Source: Erginobacter sp964587835 (lineage in GTDB: Bacteria > Auribacterota > Erginobacteria > Erginobacterales > Erginobacteraceae). Taken from it: a stretch of 64,000 nucleotides of DNA. Within the stretch, counting starts at the first letter, position 1, and each line of letters begins with the position of its first letter. The notes beneath the pieces were generated by a model that was not told the origin of the DNA, did not search any database, and saw nothing but the letters and a program-made list of their open reading frames with translations. A program made the translations under genes and the position numbers. The stretch is taken from contig CAZPMN010000009.1 of NCBI GenBank assembly GCA_964587835.1, positions 1 to 64,000 of the forward strand, read 5' to 3'. Below are positions 1 to 7,798 of this stretch, one piece after another.

Positions 1-252
1 GAAAAATGCGATTTTTCGTGAATAATTCGGGTTATGGGTTGCCAGGCAACGACTTAAAGATAGAGAGGTTTTTTTGTAATAAATTATAAACCAAGATGTT
101 ATGTACTTACACCTTTTCTCTTGCTCATAGATTTCCGGGCAACCTAATTTTCACTAACCCGATTTATGAATAAATCGGGTTAGCGTTGAATATTGGATAT
201 TCAGTAGCGCTATACCGGTTTGATTCTTACATCAAATGTCTGAAAGCACCGC
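1..252. repeat. AT-rich repeat-bearing spacer
   Basis: No gene is visible here. The stretch is much more AT-rich than its surroundings. It holds a short inverted repeat at 38-50 (GTTGCC-A-GGCAAC), a long perfect palindrome at 154-183, and a GAATAT/ATATTC motif near 187-202. The block around 24-43 is an imperfect inverted copy of the block around 138-165, so the first 180 bases could be a small inverted-repeat element, but no target duplication was found. It lies downstream of the minus-strand radical SAM gene. Confidence 0.5.
154..183. repeat. 30-bp perfect palindrome
   Basis: Fourteen-base arms (CTAACCCGATTTAT and its complement) are separated by GA. There is no T-run on either side typical of an intrinsic terminator, although it lies about 70 bases downstream of the minus-strand radical SAM gene. 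It could be a cruciform/REP-type repeat, a protein site, or the inner part of a small inverted-repeat element. Confidence 0.6.
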
Positions 253-1200
253 TCAATCTGCGGTTGGCGAAGCGGCGAAGAACCTCTTGCCGCCGGTGGT
301 GACCTCCCGAACCTGGCACCCGTCCTTCAGGTGGCCGAGATACTTGATCACCTGGTGGCGGTGGACGCCGAAGACGGCGGCCAGGTCCTCCACGGTGGCC
401 GGGCGGCGCTTCAGGTAATCGTGGATGCCGACGAGGAGATCCCGGTCGGCCGCCCGGTCGCGGCGGCCGGAGAAACCGGCCACCACCTCGACCGGGATCG
501 GGACACACCGGGAGGCCAGGAAATTCCGGGCCCGGTCCAACTCGTCGGGAGATAGGGCTTTTACCCCCGCCTCGGCCCCCGGCCGGACGGCGGTGTTGAG
601 CTGGACCTTCTCCGGCCGGATCATCCTGATCCTTCCGGCAATCGCCTCCAGCTCGGAGTCGGAGTCGTTGACCCCCGGCAGGAGCATCACCTCCAGCCAG
701 ACCCGGCCGGGGTAGGAGGCGGTGAAGCCGGCAATCCCGGCGGCGAGGCCTTCAAGGGTGATCCCCCCATGGGGGCGGTTGATTTTCCGGAAAGTTTCTT
801 CGGTCCCGGCGTCAAAACTGGGGACGACCAGATCGGCGGAGGCCAAGGCCTCCCTTACTTCCGCCAGACCGAGTAAGGTGCCGTTGGTGAGAACGGCCAC
901 CGGGATCGGGGAAAGGCGCTTGATCTCCGGGATCAGCCGGCCGATCCCGCTGTTCAGGGTCGGCTCGCCCGAACCGGAAAGCGTGATCCAATCAATCCGC
1001 TCACTTCCGGCCAGCGCCTTCCGGAGTTCGGCCAGAACCTCGTCAACCGGAACATATTCCTCCCGCCGGATAACCGTCCGACCGACCGATCCGAGCTGGC
1101 AGTAGATGCAGTCAAGTGTACAGGTCTTAAACGGGACCAGGTCCACCCCCAGGGAAAAGCCAAGTCGGCGGGAGGGGACCGGACCAAAGATCCATTTCAT
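253..1200 (-). CDS. radical SAM protein with C-terminal winged helix
   Basis: This 315-residue protein belongs to the radical SAM superfamily (COG0731-like group, recognised by the N-terminal GPVPSRRLGxSLGVD signature). The three cysteines for the 4Fe-4S cluster are in CTLDCIYC at residues 27, 31 and 34 (C-x3-C-x2-C). The C-terminal 60 residues look like a winged-helix DNA-binding domain, as in several family members. The substrate is unknown; relatives are often called Fe-S oxidoreductases. The start ATG overlaps the stop of the upstream thiamine-binding protein gene as ATGA, so the two are translationally coupled and form the end of the thioredoxin-containing gene group. I am confident of the superfamily and not of the reaction. 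Confidence 0.88.
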   Translation of the reverse strand: MKWIFGPVPSRRLGFSLGVDLVPFKTCTLDCIYCQLGSVGRTVIRREEYVPVDEVLAELRKALAGSERIDWITLSGSGEPTLNSGIGRLIPEIKRLSPIPVAVLTNGTLLGLAEVREALASADLVVPSFDAGTEETFRKINRPHGGITLEGLAAGIAGFTASYPGRVWLEVMLLPGVNDSDSELEAIAGRIRMIRPEKVQLNTAVRPGAEAGVKALSPDELDRARNFLASRCVPIPVEVVAGFSGRRDRAADRDLLVGIHDYLKRRPATVEDLAAVFGVHRHQVIKYLGHLKDGCQVREVTTGGKRFFAASPTAD

Positions 1201-1496
1201 AACTTCTGCCAGACCGAACTGACTTTTCCCGCCATGGTTAGAGACTTGTCAACCCGGTCGTCGATCTTGATCGTTGTCACCACCCGCTTCACCTCCGATC
1301 CGAAGACCGACTGGTGCATCTTTTTCGCGCAATCGAGCAGGGCGTCGAGATCGCCCTCGAGCACCGTGCCCATCGGGGTTAGTTCGTACTTGATCCCCCG
1401 GGCTTCTTTCAGGACCTTGAGCGCTCCGGCCACGAAACGGCTGACCGAGGGCGAGGAGGTGCCGATCGGAACCACGCTGATCTCCATCATTGCCAT
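1197..1496 (-). CDS. MTH1187-family thiamine-binding protein (UPF0045)
   Basis: This small protein of 99 residues matches the MTH1187/YkoF-like family: an N-terminal MEISVVPIG strand, a helix, then YELTPMGTVLEG and a VVTTIKIDDR strand, consistent with the ferredoxin-like fold of the family. Family members bind thiamine or related pyrimidines, but the physiological role is unclear. A GGGAGA Shine-Dalgarno sequence precedes the ATG; a second in-frame ATG lies two codons downstream. It sits 13 bases after the thioredoxin gene and overlaps the radical SAM gene by four bases, so the three are probably co-transcribed. Confidence 0.85.
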   Translation of the reverse strand: MAMMEISVVPIGTSSPSVSRFVAGALKVLKEARGIKYELTPMGTVLEGDLDALLDCAKKMHQSVFGSEVKRVVTTIKIDDRVDKSLTMAGKVSSVWQKL

Positions 1497-1509
1497 CGGA
1501 TCATTCTCC

Positions 1510-1827
1510 CTAAAGGTGAGGTGTGATTTTTCCTTCGAGAACCTCCTTCGGCACCACCCCGACCACCTGGGCCACCACCTCGCCCCTCTTGAAGACCATC
1601 AGGGTCGGAATCCCGCGGATCCCGTAGCGGGCGGCGACGCCGGGAGCCTCGTCGACATTGACCTTGCAGACCTTGAGCCGTCCGGAGTACTGCTCGGCCA
1701 GACTGCTCACGGCGGGGGCGATCATATGGCAGGGTCCGCACCAGGGCGCCCAGTAATCAACCAGGACCGGGAGGTCGGACTGGATGATCTCGGTTTCGAA
1801 GTTGGCATCGGTAACATTAATCTCCAT
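1510..1827 (-). CDS. trxA: thioredoxin
   Basis: At 105 residues this is a classical thioredoxin. The active site WCGPC is at residues 29-33 and the cis-proline loop GIPTL follows around residue 74. It reduces protein disulfides in the cytoplasm using electrons from thioredoxin reductase, whose gene lies just upstream at 1989-2915 on the same strand. The residue after the CGPC motif is His rather than the more common Lys. A GGAGAA ribosome-binding site lies before the ATG. The 161-base gap to trxB is filled by a dispersed repeat, so co-transcription is likely but not certain. Confidence 0.97.
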   Translation of the reverse strand: MEINVTDANFETEIIQSDLPVLVDYWAPWCGPCHMIAPAVSSLAEQYSGRLKVCKVNVDEAPGVAARYGIRGIPTLMVFKRGEVVAQVVGVVPKEVLEGKITPHL

Positions 1828-1869
1828 TGTTTTCTCCAGGTTACAATTTCTCTAAAAAACTGCGGTTGG

Positions 1870-1985
1870 TTTCTCAATATCCAACATCCAACAAGGAATA
1901 ACCAATATTCAAGTACGGCTCCTTCCCTTGATCATTGGATATTACTTGTTGGTTATTGGCTATTCGTTCTTCCTTTTCAATTTTG
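1870..1985. repeat. imperfect inverted dispersed repeat between trxB and trxA
   Basis: Two arms, about 1876-1911 and 1927-1964, are imperfect complements made of variants of the word AATATCCAACAAGGAATAACC. The same vocabulary (TTGGATATT) recurs near 190-200. I know such words as common intergenic repeats in many uncultivated bacterial genomes. It separates two genes whose products act together. Confidence 0.6.
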
Positions 1986-1988
1986 CGC

Positions 1989-2915
1989 TCAATATTCCAC
2001 CAGAAGACCCCGGACCCCCAGCGCCGCTACCGTCCCCTCACCGCAGGCCGCGGCGATCTGGCGGACATTCCCAGATCGAACATCTCCGGCGGCGAAGACC
2101 GTCCGGACAGAGGTGTGCATCGCCGGATCGCTGACGATGAACCCCTGATCATCCAGGTCGACCACGTTCCGGAGAAAATCGCTGTTCGGCTCCACCCCGA
2201 CAAAGATGAAAACCCCCTCCACCTCCAGGAGTGATTCACGCCCGTCGGCCCGACTGCTTAACGTCAGCGTCTCCACACCATTCGTGCCGTTGATGGCGAC
2301 CGGAACCGACTCCAGGACGAAATTCACCTTTCCGGTCTTCTCCAGCTCACCCACCACGTACTTCTCCCCGCGGAAACGGTCCCGGCGGTGGACCAGATGG
2401 ACCCGGGAGGCAAAGCGGGTCAGAAAAAGTGCTTCCTCGAGAGCGGCATTTCCCCCCCCCACCACCGCTACCTCCTTGTCCCGGTAGAGGGGTCCGTCAC
2501 AGGTGGCGCAGTAGGATACTCCCTTGCCCAGCAGTTCCTTCTCCCCCGGGATCCCAAGCGGGCGGGTCCGGCTGCCGGGAGCGGCGATCAGAGCTCGGGA
2601 CCGGTACCATCCTTTCCCCGTCTCCACCCGAAGATCCTCTTCAGTGGTATCGACTCTCACTACCTCCTCGAACTCCCGAATCTCAACGCCGAACCGTTCA
2701 GCCTGGGCCTTGAACCGGGCGGCCAGTTCCATCCCGTTGATCCCCTCCGGGAAACCGGGATAATTGTCGATCGTTCCGGTCAGATTCGGCCATCCCCCGC
2801 AGAGCCCCTTCTCCAGCAGGAGGGTGGAGAGTTCCTCGCGGCCGGTGTAGATTCCCGCGGTCAGTCCGGCCGGACCGCCGCCGACGATAATCACATCATA
2901 AACAGGTTCGTCCAT
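1989..2915 (-). CDS. trxB: thioredoxin reductase (NADPH type)
   Basis: A 308-residue low-molecular-weight thioredoxin reductase. The FAD Rossmann motif GGGPAG is near residue 12, the redox-active CATC is at residues 136-139, a second GGGNAA nucleotide motif follows near residue 152, HRRDRFR near residue 178 is the type of arginine-rich motif that contacts NADPH, and the C-terminal FAD motif is VFAAGDVR. It transfers electrons from NADPH through FAD to the thioredoxin encoded downstream. Length and domain order are normal. An intrinsic terminator lies upstream at 3000-3041, so this gene probably starts its own transcript. Confidence 0.95.
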   Translation of the reverse strand: MDEPVYDVIIVGGGPAGLTAGIYTGREELSTLLLEKGLCGGWPNLTGTIDNYPGFPEGINGMELAARFKAQAERFGVEIREFEEVVRVDTTEEDLRVETGKGWYRSRALIAAPGSRTRPLGIPGEKELLGKGVSYCATCDGPLYRDKEVAVVGGGNAALEEALFLTRFASRVHLVHRRDRFRGEKYVVGELEKTGKVNFVLESVPVAINGTNGVETLTLSSRADGRESLLEVEGVFIFVGVEPNSDFLRNVVDLDDQGFIVSDPAMHTSVRTVFAAGDVRSGNVRQIAAACGEGTVAALGVRGLLVEY

Positions 2916-2999
2916 TGGCTACCAAATTTTCCTGTTTGATCGGCGATAGGCAAAGATTGACCTCTCGATCTCGGTTCACCGAAGAAAATGTATTTTGAC

Positions 3000-3041
3000 T
3001 TTTTTATTCCGGGGAAGCAACGCTTTCCTGGAATAAAAAAA
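3000..3041 (-). terminator. intrinsic terminator after the DUF364 gene
   Basis: The outer arms are TTTTTTATTCC (3000-3010) and GGAATAAAAAA (3030-3040), and the inner stem is GGAAGC/GCTTTCC around AAC. The stem is flanked by T/A runs on both sides, so it may work in both directions. It begins two bases after the stop codon of the minus-strand DUF364 gene, and it should separate the molybdenum-hydroxylase transcript from trxB. Confidence 0.75.
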
Positions 3042-3042
3042 T

Positions 3043-3768
3043 TCAGTGGCCAAGGGCGCAGAACCGGTTGAGACCCAGAATCCGGGCGGGACCGGCGATG
3101 GTCACCCCGTAAAAGATCACCGGTTTCTCCAGACCGAGGAAGAGGTCGATCGTCCCGTTAACAACCGTAGTCCCGGTAACCAGGAGCAGGTCGGCCCATT
3201 TGATCAACTCTCCGATATCTTCGGGCGGCTCAATGGTGACCCCGCAGCGGGTTTGCCCGATATTGTCGGAATCGAGATCGACGGCCCGGACCCGGTGGCG
3301 CGCGGCCAGGGCTTCCAGGAGACGGGGTTGGTGACCGACCAAGGCCGCCCTTTCCAGGTTTTCAAATCGGCCCTCCAGGTACTCCCCGAGGGCGCGGGCG
3401 CATTCTTCCGGCTCCTGGTCCCGGCAGTGGATCGTCCCCTCGACCAGGTCGAAGTAGCGCATCACGGCATTGAGTGAGGAGATGAATACCGCCCGCCGGA
3501 AATTGTCGGTCAGCTCCCGGCGGGCGATTTCGCCCAGGGAACCCCGGTAATTTCCGAAGAGGTCGGCGTAGGCCTGTCCCCGGGACGAGCGGAAACCGGC
3601 TTCCATCAGGCGCTCTTTCCCCTTGAGCAGGGGGTAATCCCCGTCCTTCGGCGTACCGATCGCCTCCTCGGCCGTCAGGGGCCGGGCCTGGACCAAGATA
3701 TCTTCCCCTTCCAATCCTTCCCTCCTGATTAAATCGACGAAATATTCTTTCAATCTCTCATAGGTCAT
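3043..3768 (-). CDS. DUF364/DUF4213 protein, putative heavy-metal chelation family
   Basis: This 241-residue protein has the recognisable DUF4213-DUF364 architecture: an N-terminal enolase-like part with EAIGTPKDGDYPLLKGKE and NAVMRYFDL, a conserved HCRDQEPEEC segment near residue 128, then a Rossmann-like C-terminal half with PVIFYGVTIAGPA. The family is annotated as possibly metal-chelating, on structural grounds only. It sits downstream of the molybdenum hydroxylase subunits and the sulfur carrier, which fits a role in metal or cofactor handling, but that is inference. The stop codon abuts an intrinsic terminator, so it ends the transcript. Confidence 0.8.
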   Translation of the reverse strand: MTYERLKEYFVDLIRREGLEGEDILVQARPLTAEEAIGTPKDGDYPLLKGKERLMEAGFRSSRGQAYADLFGNYRGSLGEIARRELTDNFRRAVFISSLNAVMRYFDLVEGTIHCRDQEPEECARALGEYLEGRFENLERAALVGHQPRLLEALAARHRVRAVDLDSDNIGQTRCGVTIEPPEDIGELIKWADLLLVTGTTVVNGTIDLFLGLEKPVIFYGVTIAGPARILGLNRFCALGH

Positions 3769-3826
3769 CGCTCATCCTTAAGCAATTCCAGCTCCCTCTC
3801 GAATCGCGCTCGGCTTAAAATAGCCA

Positions 3827-4288
3827 TCACTTCTGCAGGTGAGCGGGGGAGAGATCATAAACTTTATCCACCTTCACCCGCACCAGGGCCCGGGGCGGAG
3901 GCAGGTGGGTCTCCGATCGCCCGTGGGAGAAACCTTTCCGGACGTTCCGGCTGATCCGTCGGCCGATCAGCCGGCTCTTCTTCCGGGACCAGTCGGCGGA
4001 CATTTTTTCGAAGAGCGGGCCGGTCTCGATCAATTCCGCCGTCCCCGTGAACTGGTATCCACTGAACTCCTCGATACTGAAGACCAGAATCGAGACCCCG
4101 GGGTGGCGCTTCAGGTTGCGGCTGGTCTTCTTCCGATAGAGGTCGCAGACGTAGATTAACCCCTCCTCGGCGTCAACCTGCAGCAGCCCCTTGAGCGAGA
4201 GGTTGGGGGTTCCGTCGGGGTTGACCGATCCCACCACGACCACGTTTTGCCGGGTGAGCAACCGCTCCATATTCTTATCGATCTTCAT
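3827..4288 (-). CDS. pyridoxamine 5'-phosphate oxidase-fold protein
   Basis: The 153-residue protein starts with MERLLTRQNVVVVGSVNPDG, the usual beginning of the split-barrel PNPOx-like flavin-binding family, followed by the core strands and GVSILVFSIEEFSGYQFTGTAELIE. Members bind FMN, F420 or heme and are often general reductases; the true substrate cannot be read from the sequence. It lies between a flavodoxin-type reductase and the DUF364 gene on the same strand with short gaps, so it is probably in the same transcript. The C-terminal half is basic. Confidence 0.82.
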   Translation of the reverse strand: MKIDKNMERLLTRQNVVVVGSVNPDGTPNLSLKGLLQVDAEEGLIYVCDLYRKKTSRNLKRHPGVSILVFSIEEFSGYQFTGTAELIETGPLFEKMSADWSRKKSRLIGRRISRNVRKGFSHGRSETHLPPPRALVRVKVDKVYDLSPAHLQK

Positions 4289-4318
4289 CGAAAAATTTCC
4301 TCTTAGGAAAGCAGGAAG

Positions 4319-4957
4319 TCAGGAGAGTTCATTTTGGAATCCATCATTATCTCCCGTTCCCGGGTTATTAGCCATTCCTGCATTCCTGCCTTCCTCAGGG
4401 GAATTAGCTACGGCAAAATCCCGCCCGGCCGCCCGGGCCGCCTCCAGGGCCGTGGGATGGGAGAGGATCGCGCCCTCTTCATCAATCCCTCGATAAACCA
4501 GAGAGCCCTTTAGACTGGCGGGGACGGTCTGGAGAAAATAGCGGATGGTGAGAAGTGGTCCGTCAAAGAGCTTGGCGCCCCGGGTCGCCCCGAGCAAGAG
4601 GGCGAATCCCGGCTTGACCGCTCTCGTCTCCCCCTGCCTCCGGTACCAGAGCGCCTGGCCGCGATCGATCAGTGCCTTGAGCTGGGCGGGGAGGCTGTAA
4701 AAGAAGATCGGAGAGGCGATGACGATCCCGTCCGCATCCAGCAGCCGGCGGTATACATCTTCCATTTCGTCCTTGATCACACACTCCCCGGTGGTCGCGC
4801 AGTCCAGGCACTCGGCGCAGGGAGCGATCTTCAACTCAGCGGCCGCAATTTTCTCCATCAGTGCTCCCCCCTCCCCCGCCCCGCTGAGAAAAGCGTCCAG
4901 CAGATGTTCGGTATTCCCCCCTCGCCGCGGGCTGCCCATAATCGCCAGTATGTTCAA
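4319..4957 (-). CDS. flavodoxin-fold NAD(P)H-dependent FMN reductase
   Basis: This 212-residue protein starts with MNILAIMGSPRRGGNT, the FMN phosphate-binding loop of the NADPH-dependent FMN reductase family, followed by CAECLDCATTGECVIKDEM, typical of the iron-sulfur flavoprotein-like branch, and ASPIFFYSLPAQLKALIDR. It probably transfers electrons through FMN, perhaps to or from the neighbouring molybdenum enzyme. The start must be the TTG at 4957, because the first strand of the fold begins there and no ATG precedes it. The last 30 residues are Asn/Gly-rich and correspond to a GCAGGAA-rich stretch that looks repeat-derived, so the C-terminus may be a recent extension. Confidence 0.85.
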   Translation of the reverse strand: MNILAIMGSPRRGGNTEHLLDAFLSGAGEGGALMEKIAAAELKIAPCAECLDCATTGECVIKDEMEDVYRRLLDADGIVIASPIFFYSLPAQLKALIDRGQALWYRRQGETRAVKPGFALLLGATRGAKLFDGPLLTIRYFLQTVPASLKGSLVYRGIDEEGAILSHPTALEAARAAGRDFAVANSPEEGRNAGMANNPGTGDNDGFQNELS

Positions 4958-5021
4958 TTGGTCTCGCGCGCTCTTATCTTTGCTCTCGGAATGAATTCAT
5001 CGGCCGGATCAAGACTGACCG

Positions 5022-5258
5022 TCAGCCTCCTCCCAGGCGGAGCATTACCAGCAGCTTTCCGTCTTCCCAGAGCGGTTCGGCAAGCCGCTGGGTTCTTCCG
5101 TCGGAGATAACCTGGACAAAGGAAAGTTCTTCTCGGGAATAGCCCAGCGCCTCGCGAAGAATGTTTTCCACCGCGGTCCCTGGATTGCCTTCCCAGATAA
5201 CCTCCCGGCCCGCCGGCGGCAACCGCAGCGGGCCGGCCAGGTGAATATTCACTTTCAT
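5022..5258 (-). CDS. MoaD/ThiS-like ubiquitin-fold sulfur carrier
   Basis: A 78-residue beta-grasp protein beginning MKVNIHLAGPLR and ending with LRLGGG. A C-terminal di-glycine is the thiocarboxylate-forming tail of MoaD, ThiS and related sulfur carriers. A further 26 codons are open upstream, but the conserved fold begins at this ATG. Its position directly downstream of the three molybdenum-hydroxylase genes suggests a dedicated sulfur carrier for molybdopterin synthesis or for sulfuration of the cofactor. No large MoaE-like partner is seen in the window. Note that the tail is GGG, one glycine longer than the canonical end. Confidence 0.75.
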   Translation of the reverse strand: MKVNIHLAGPLRLPPAGREVIWEGNPGTAVENILREALGYSREELSFVQVISDGRTQRLAEPLWEDGKLLVMLRLGGG

Positions 5259-5442
5259 CCCTGCTCCATCTCCGAGGACAGCTTGGTTTGAATCGCCGGG
5301 CTCCCGGTCCCAGGGCCGGAAAAAAGGATTGGGCAAAGGTCTCGGATCCCGGGAAGAATACCGAAAACCGGTCCTCTGTTCAAGGCTTGGCCTGGCTGGC
5401 CAGGAAGTGGCGGAGAGACCGGTCGGGCCTGGGGTATCGGCA

Positions 5443-5465
5443 ACTGATTACCGGTCACCGATCAC
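5443..5465. repeat. dispersed ACTGATTACCGG-type repeat supplying a stop codon
   Basis: On the minus strand this reads as GTGATCGGTGACCGGTAATCAGT, a variant of the ATCAGTAATCAGT words seen at 12588-12620. The stop codon of the molybdopterin-binding subunit (5462-5464) lies inside it, so the repeat arrived at, or defines, the end of that gene. The rest of the 203-base spacer down to the sulfur-carrier gene shows nothing else recognisable. Confidence 0.55.
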
Positions 5466-7798
5466 TTTTCCCCCTGCTCCCGGGCCTGGACGGCCTCCAA
5501 AACCTTGTCCGGGGTGTAGGGGGTCCGGTAGAGGCGGACGCCGACCGCGTCGTAGATGGCGTTGGAGAGGGCGGGGAGCGGACCGTTGATGCAAACCTCT
5601 CCCACCGACTTGGCCCCGAAGGGGCCGGTCGGCTCGTAGGAGGGGACAAAGATGGTGGTGATATCGGGGATATCCAGGCTGGAATAGATCTTGTAATAGC
5701 CGTAATTGGGGTTGAGCATCGCCCCCTGACTGCTGAAAATATACCGCTCGGTGAGGGCATAGCTGATTCCGTTGACCAGGGCGCCGAGCGCCTGACCCCG
5801 GGCCAGTACCGGATTGATCGGGGTGCCGCAGTCAACTGCCTGGACATAGCGGATGATCCGAACCTTACCGGTCGCCAGGTCTACCTCCACTTCAACAAAA
5901 TGGGCGGCGAAGGGGGGGGGAGATTCGGTGGAGATACGGGAAGCCGATCCCGCGATCTGAAACTGCTCCTTCTCGTAAAGAGTACGACTGCCGATCGCGG
6001 CCAGGGCGACCGACTTGTTTTTCGGTCCTTTGACCTGGCCCTTCTCCAGGATGACCCGGTTCTTCTTCACGCCCAGCATCTTCGCCCCCACCTCGAGGAT
6101 CTGCTGTTTAACCTTCTCGGCCGTTTCCTTGACCGCCATCCCTGATAGATAGGTTGTGGAGGAAGCGTAGGCTCCCACGTCAAAGGGGGTGAGATCGGTG
6201 TCCGAGGAATAGACGATGATGGCGGAAGTGGGCACGGTCAGGACTTCGGCGGCGATCTGGGCGAGAACGGTGTCCGAACCCTGGCCGATCTCGGTCGCCC
6301 CCATCAGGAGGTTGAAGGAACCGTCCTCGTTCATCTTGATGAAGGCCGAGGCCATATCGATGTAGGGGATCGAGGAGCCCTGCATCATCACCGCCATCCC
6401 CATCCCCCGCCGGAAGCGGCCGGATCCGGGGGAGCGTTTCCGCTTCTTCCAGCCGATTGCTTTCGATCCGGCCCGGATGCAGGCGGCCAGTTCGCAGGAA
6501 CTGATATGGGGTTCCCCCAGGGCCGGCCCCTCTCCCAGCTCCTTGAGGATCGGAACCTCGGTTCCCCCGGTGATGGTGCTCCGGAGGTAGAAATCCGCCG
6601 GATCCATCTCCAGTCGCTCGGCCAGCTCGTCCATCGCGATGGCGGTGGGCAGAAGCCCCTGGGTGCCTCCGTAACCCCGGTAAGCACCGGAATTGGAGAG
6701 ATTGGTATAGACCACGTCGGAGGTAAAACGCAGGTTGGGGCAGCGGAACATCGTCAGGGTCCGGGTTCCAACATTGGAGGCAACGGTCAGACCGTGTCCC
6801 CCGTAAGGCCCGGTGTTGGAGAGGGCGTAAAGATCGATCGCGGTCAGCTCCCCGCTCTTCTTCGCTGCTACCTGAATACTGGTGACCATATTGTGCCGAA
6901 CCCGGCTGGAGATGAAGACCTCCCGGCGGGTCAGCCGCATCTTGGCCGGGCGGCCGGTCTTGAGGGTGATCAGGGCCACGTAGGGCTCGAGGATGATCTC
7001 CTGCTTCCCGCCGAAACCGCCTCCCAGCCGGGGCTTGATCACCCGCACCCGTCGGGGCTCCAGGTTGAGGGCCCGGCAGACCAGTCGCCGGCAATGGAAG
7101 GGCACCTGGGTGGTGGAGATGATCTCCAGCCGACCGTTCTCGTCCAACCGACTGATCGAGCAGTGGGGTTCCAACGCCGAGTGGCTGGAGGTCTGGTTCT
7201 CGCAATCTTTCTTGACCGTCACATCGCCGGCGGAAATTCCCCGGTCGATGTCCCCCACCACCGCGTCAACCCGGGCCGCCCGGTTGATCTGGGGGTCATA
7301 GGGGATGGGGATGGGGATCTCGCAATCCTCCTCATCGTGGATCACCGGGGCCGACGGATCCATCGCCCGGCGCGGATCGAGGACCGCGGGGAGGACTTCA
7401 TACTCGACCTCGATCAGTCCCAAAGCTCGCTCGGCGATCTCCGGGGTCTCGGCGGCCACCAGAGCCACCTTGTCGCCGACGAAACGGACCTTGTTGTCGA
7501 GGATGAACTCGTCATAGGGGGAGGGTTCGGGAAATCCCTGCCCGGCGGTGGTGATCGCGATCCGGGGAACGTCGCGATGAGTGAAGACCGCCGCCACCCC
7601 GGGAAGTTTCTCCGCGCGGCGGGTGTCGATTGACTTAATCCGGGCGTGGGCGTGGGGACTCCGCAAAAGTTTCCCGTGCAGCATGCCAGGGAAGGAGAAG
7701 TCATCGGTAAACCGAGCCTGTCCCAGGGCCAGCCCGAGCCCGTCGACCTTGTCGACCGGGTTATTGACCTGGTAGAATTTCCGTTCCCGCGGGCTCAA
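5462..7798 (-). CDS. xanthine dehydrogenase/aldehyde oxidase-type molybdopterin-binding subunit
   Basis: This 778-residue protein is the catalytic subunit of a molybdenum hydroxylase. GGGFGGKQ and SGAYRGYGGTQ form the usual molybdopterin pocket, GATEIGQGSDT follows, and GAKSVGE near the C-terminus carries the catalytic glutamate. RGYGG rather than the CSFR loop points to the xanthine/aldehyde oxidase branch and away from aerobic CO dehydrogenase; the substrate is unknown. An open frame runs upstream to 8236, but that part is a shadow of the 2Fe-2S gene. I chose the TTG at 7798, which overlaps the stop of the 2Fe-2S gene as TTGA and has an AAGGAAAG ribosome-binding site. Length is normal for the family. 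Confidence 0.93.
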   Translation of the reverse strand: MSPRERKFYQVNNPVDKVDGLGLALGQARFTDDFSFPGMLHGKLLRSPHAHARIKSIDTRRAEKLPGVAAVFTHRDVPRIAITTAGQGFPEPSPYDEFILDNKVRFVGDKVALVAAETPEIAERALGLIEVEYEVLPAVLDPRRAMDPSAPVIHDEEDCEIPIPIPYDPQINRAARVDAVVGDIDRGISAGDVTVKKDCENQTSSHSALEPHCSISRLDENGRLEIISTTQVPFHCRRLVCRALNLEPRRVRVIKPRLGGGFGGKQEIILEPYVALITLKTGRPAKMRLTRREVFISSRVRHNMVTSIQVAAKKSGELTAIDLYALSNTGPYGGHGLTVASNVGTRTLTMFRCPNLRFTSDVVYTNLSNSGAYRGYGGTQGLLPTAIAMDELAERLEMDPADFYLRSTITGGTEVPILKELGEGPALGEPHISSCELAACIRAGSKAIGWKKRKRSPGSGRFRRGMGMAVMMQGSSIPYIDMASAFIKMNEDGSFNLLMGATEIGQGSDTVLAQIAAEVLTVPTSAIIVYSSDTDLTPFDVGAYASSTTYLSGMAVKETAEKVKQQILEVGAKMLGVKKNRVILEKGQVKGPKNKSVALAAIGSRTLYEKEQFQIAGSASRISTESPPPFAAHFVEVEVDLATGKVRIIRYVQAVDCGTPINPVLARGQALGALVNGISYALTERYIFSSQGAMLNPNYGYYKIYSSLDIPDITTIFVPSYEPTGPFGAKSVGEVCINGPLPALSNAIYDAVGVRLYRTPYTPDKVLEAVQAREQGEK

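Noticed and set aside
1..252. An insertion sequence end
   Set aside because: Inverted repeats are present but no transposase or target-site duplication is visible within the window, so it is listed only as a repeat-bearing spacer.
6506..7633. A 375-codon plus-strand frame opposite the molybdopterin subunit
   Set aside because: It is antisense to a clear catalytic subunit; GC-rich coding DNA gives long antisense frames. The translation has no recognisable motif and is rich in Gly, Asp, Arg and Pro.
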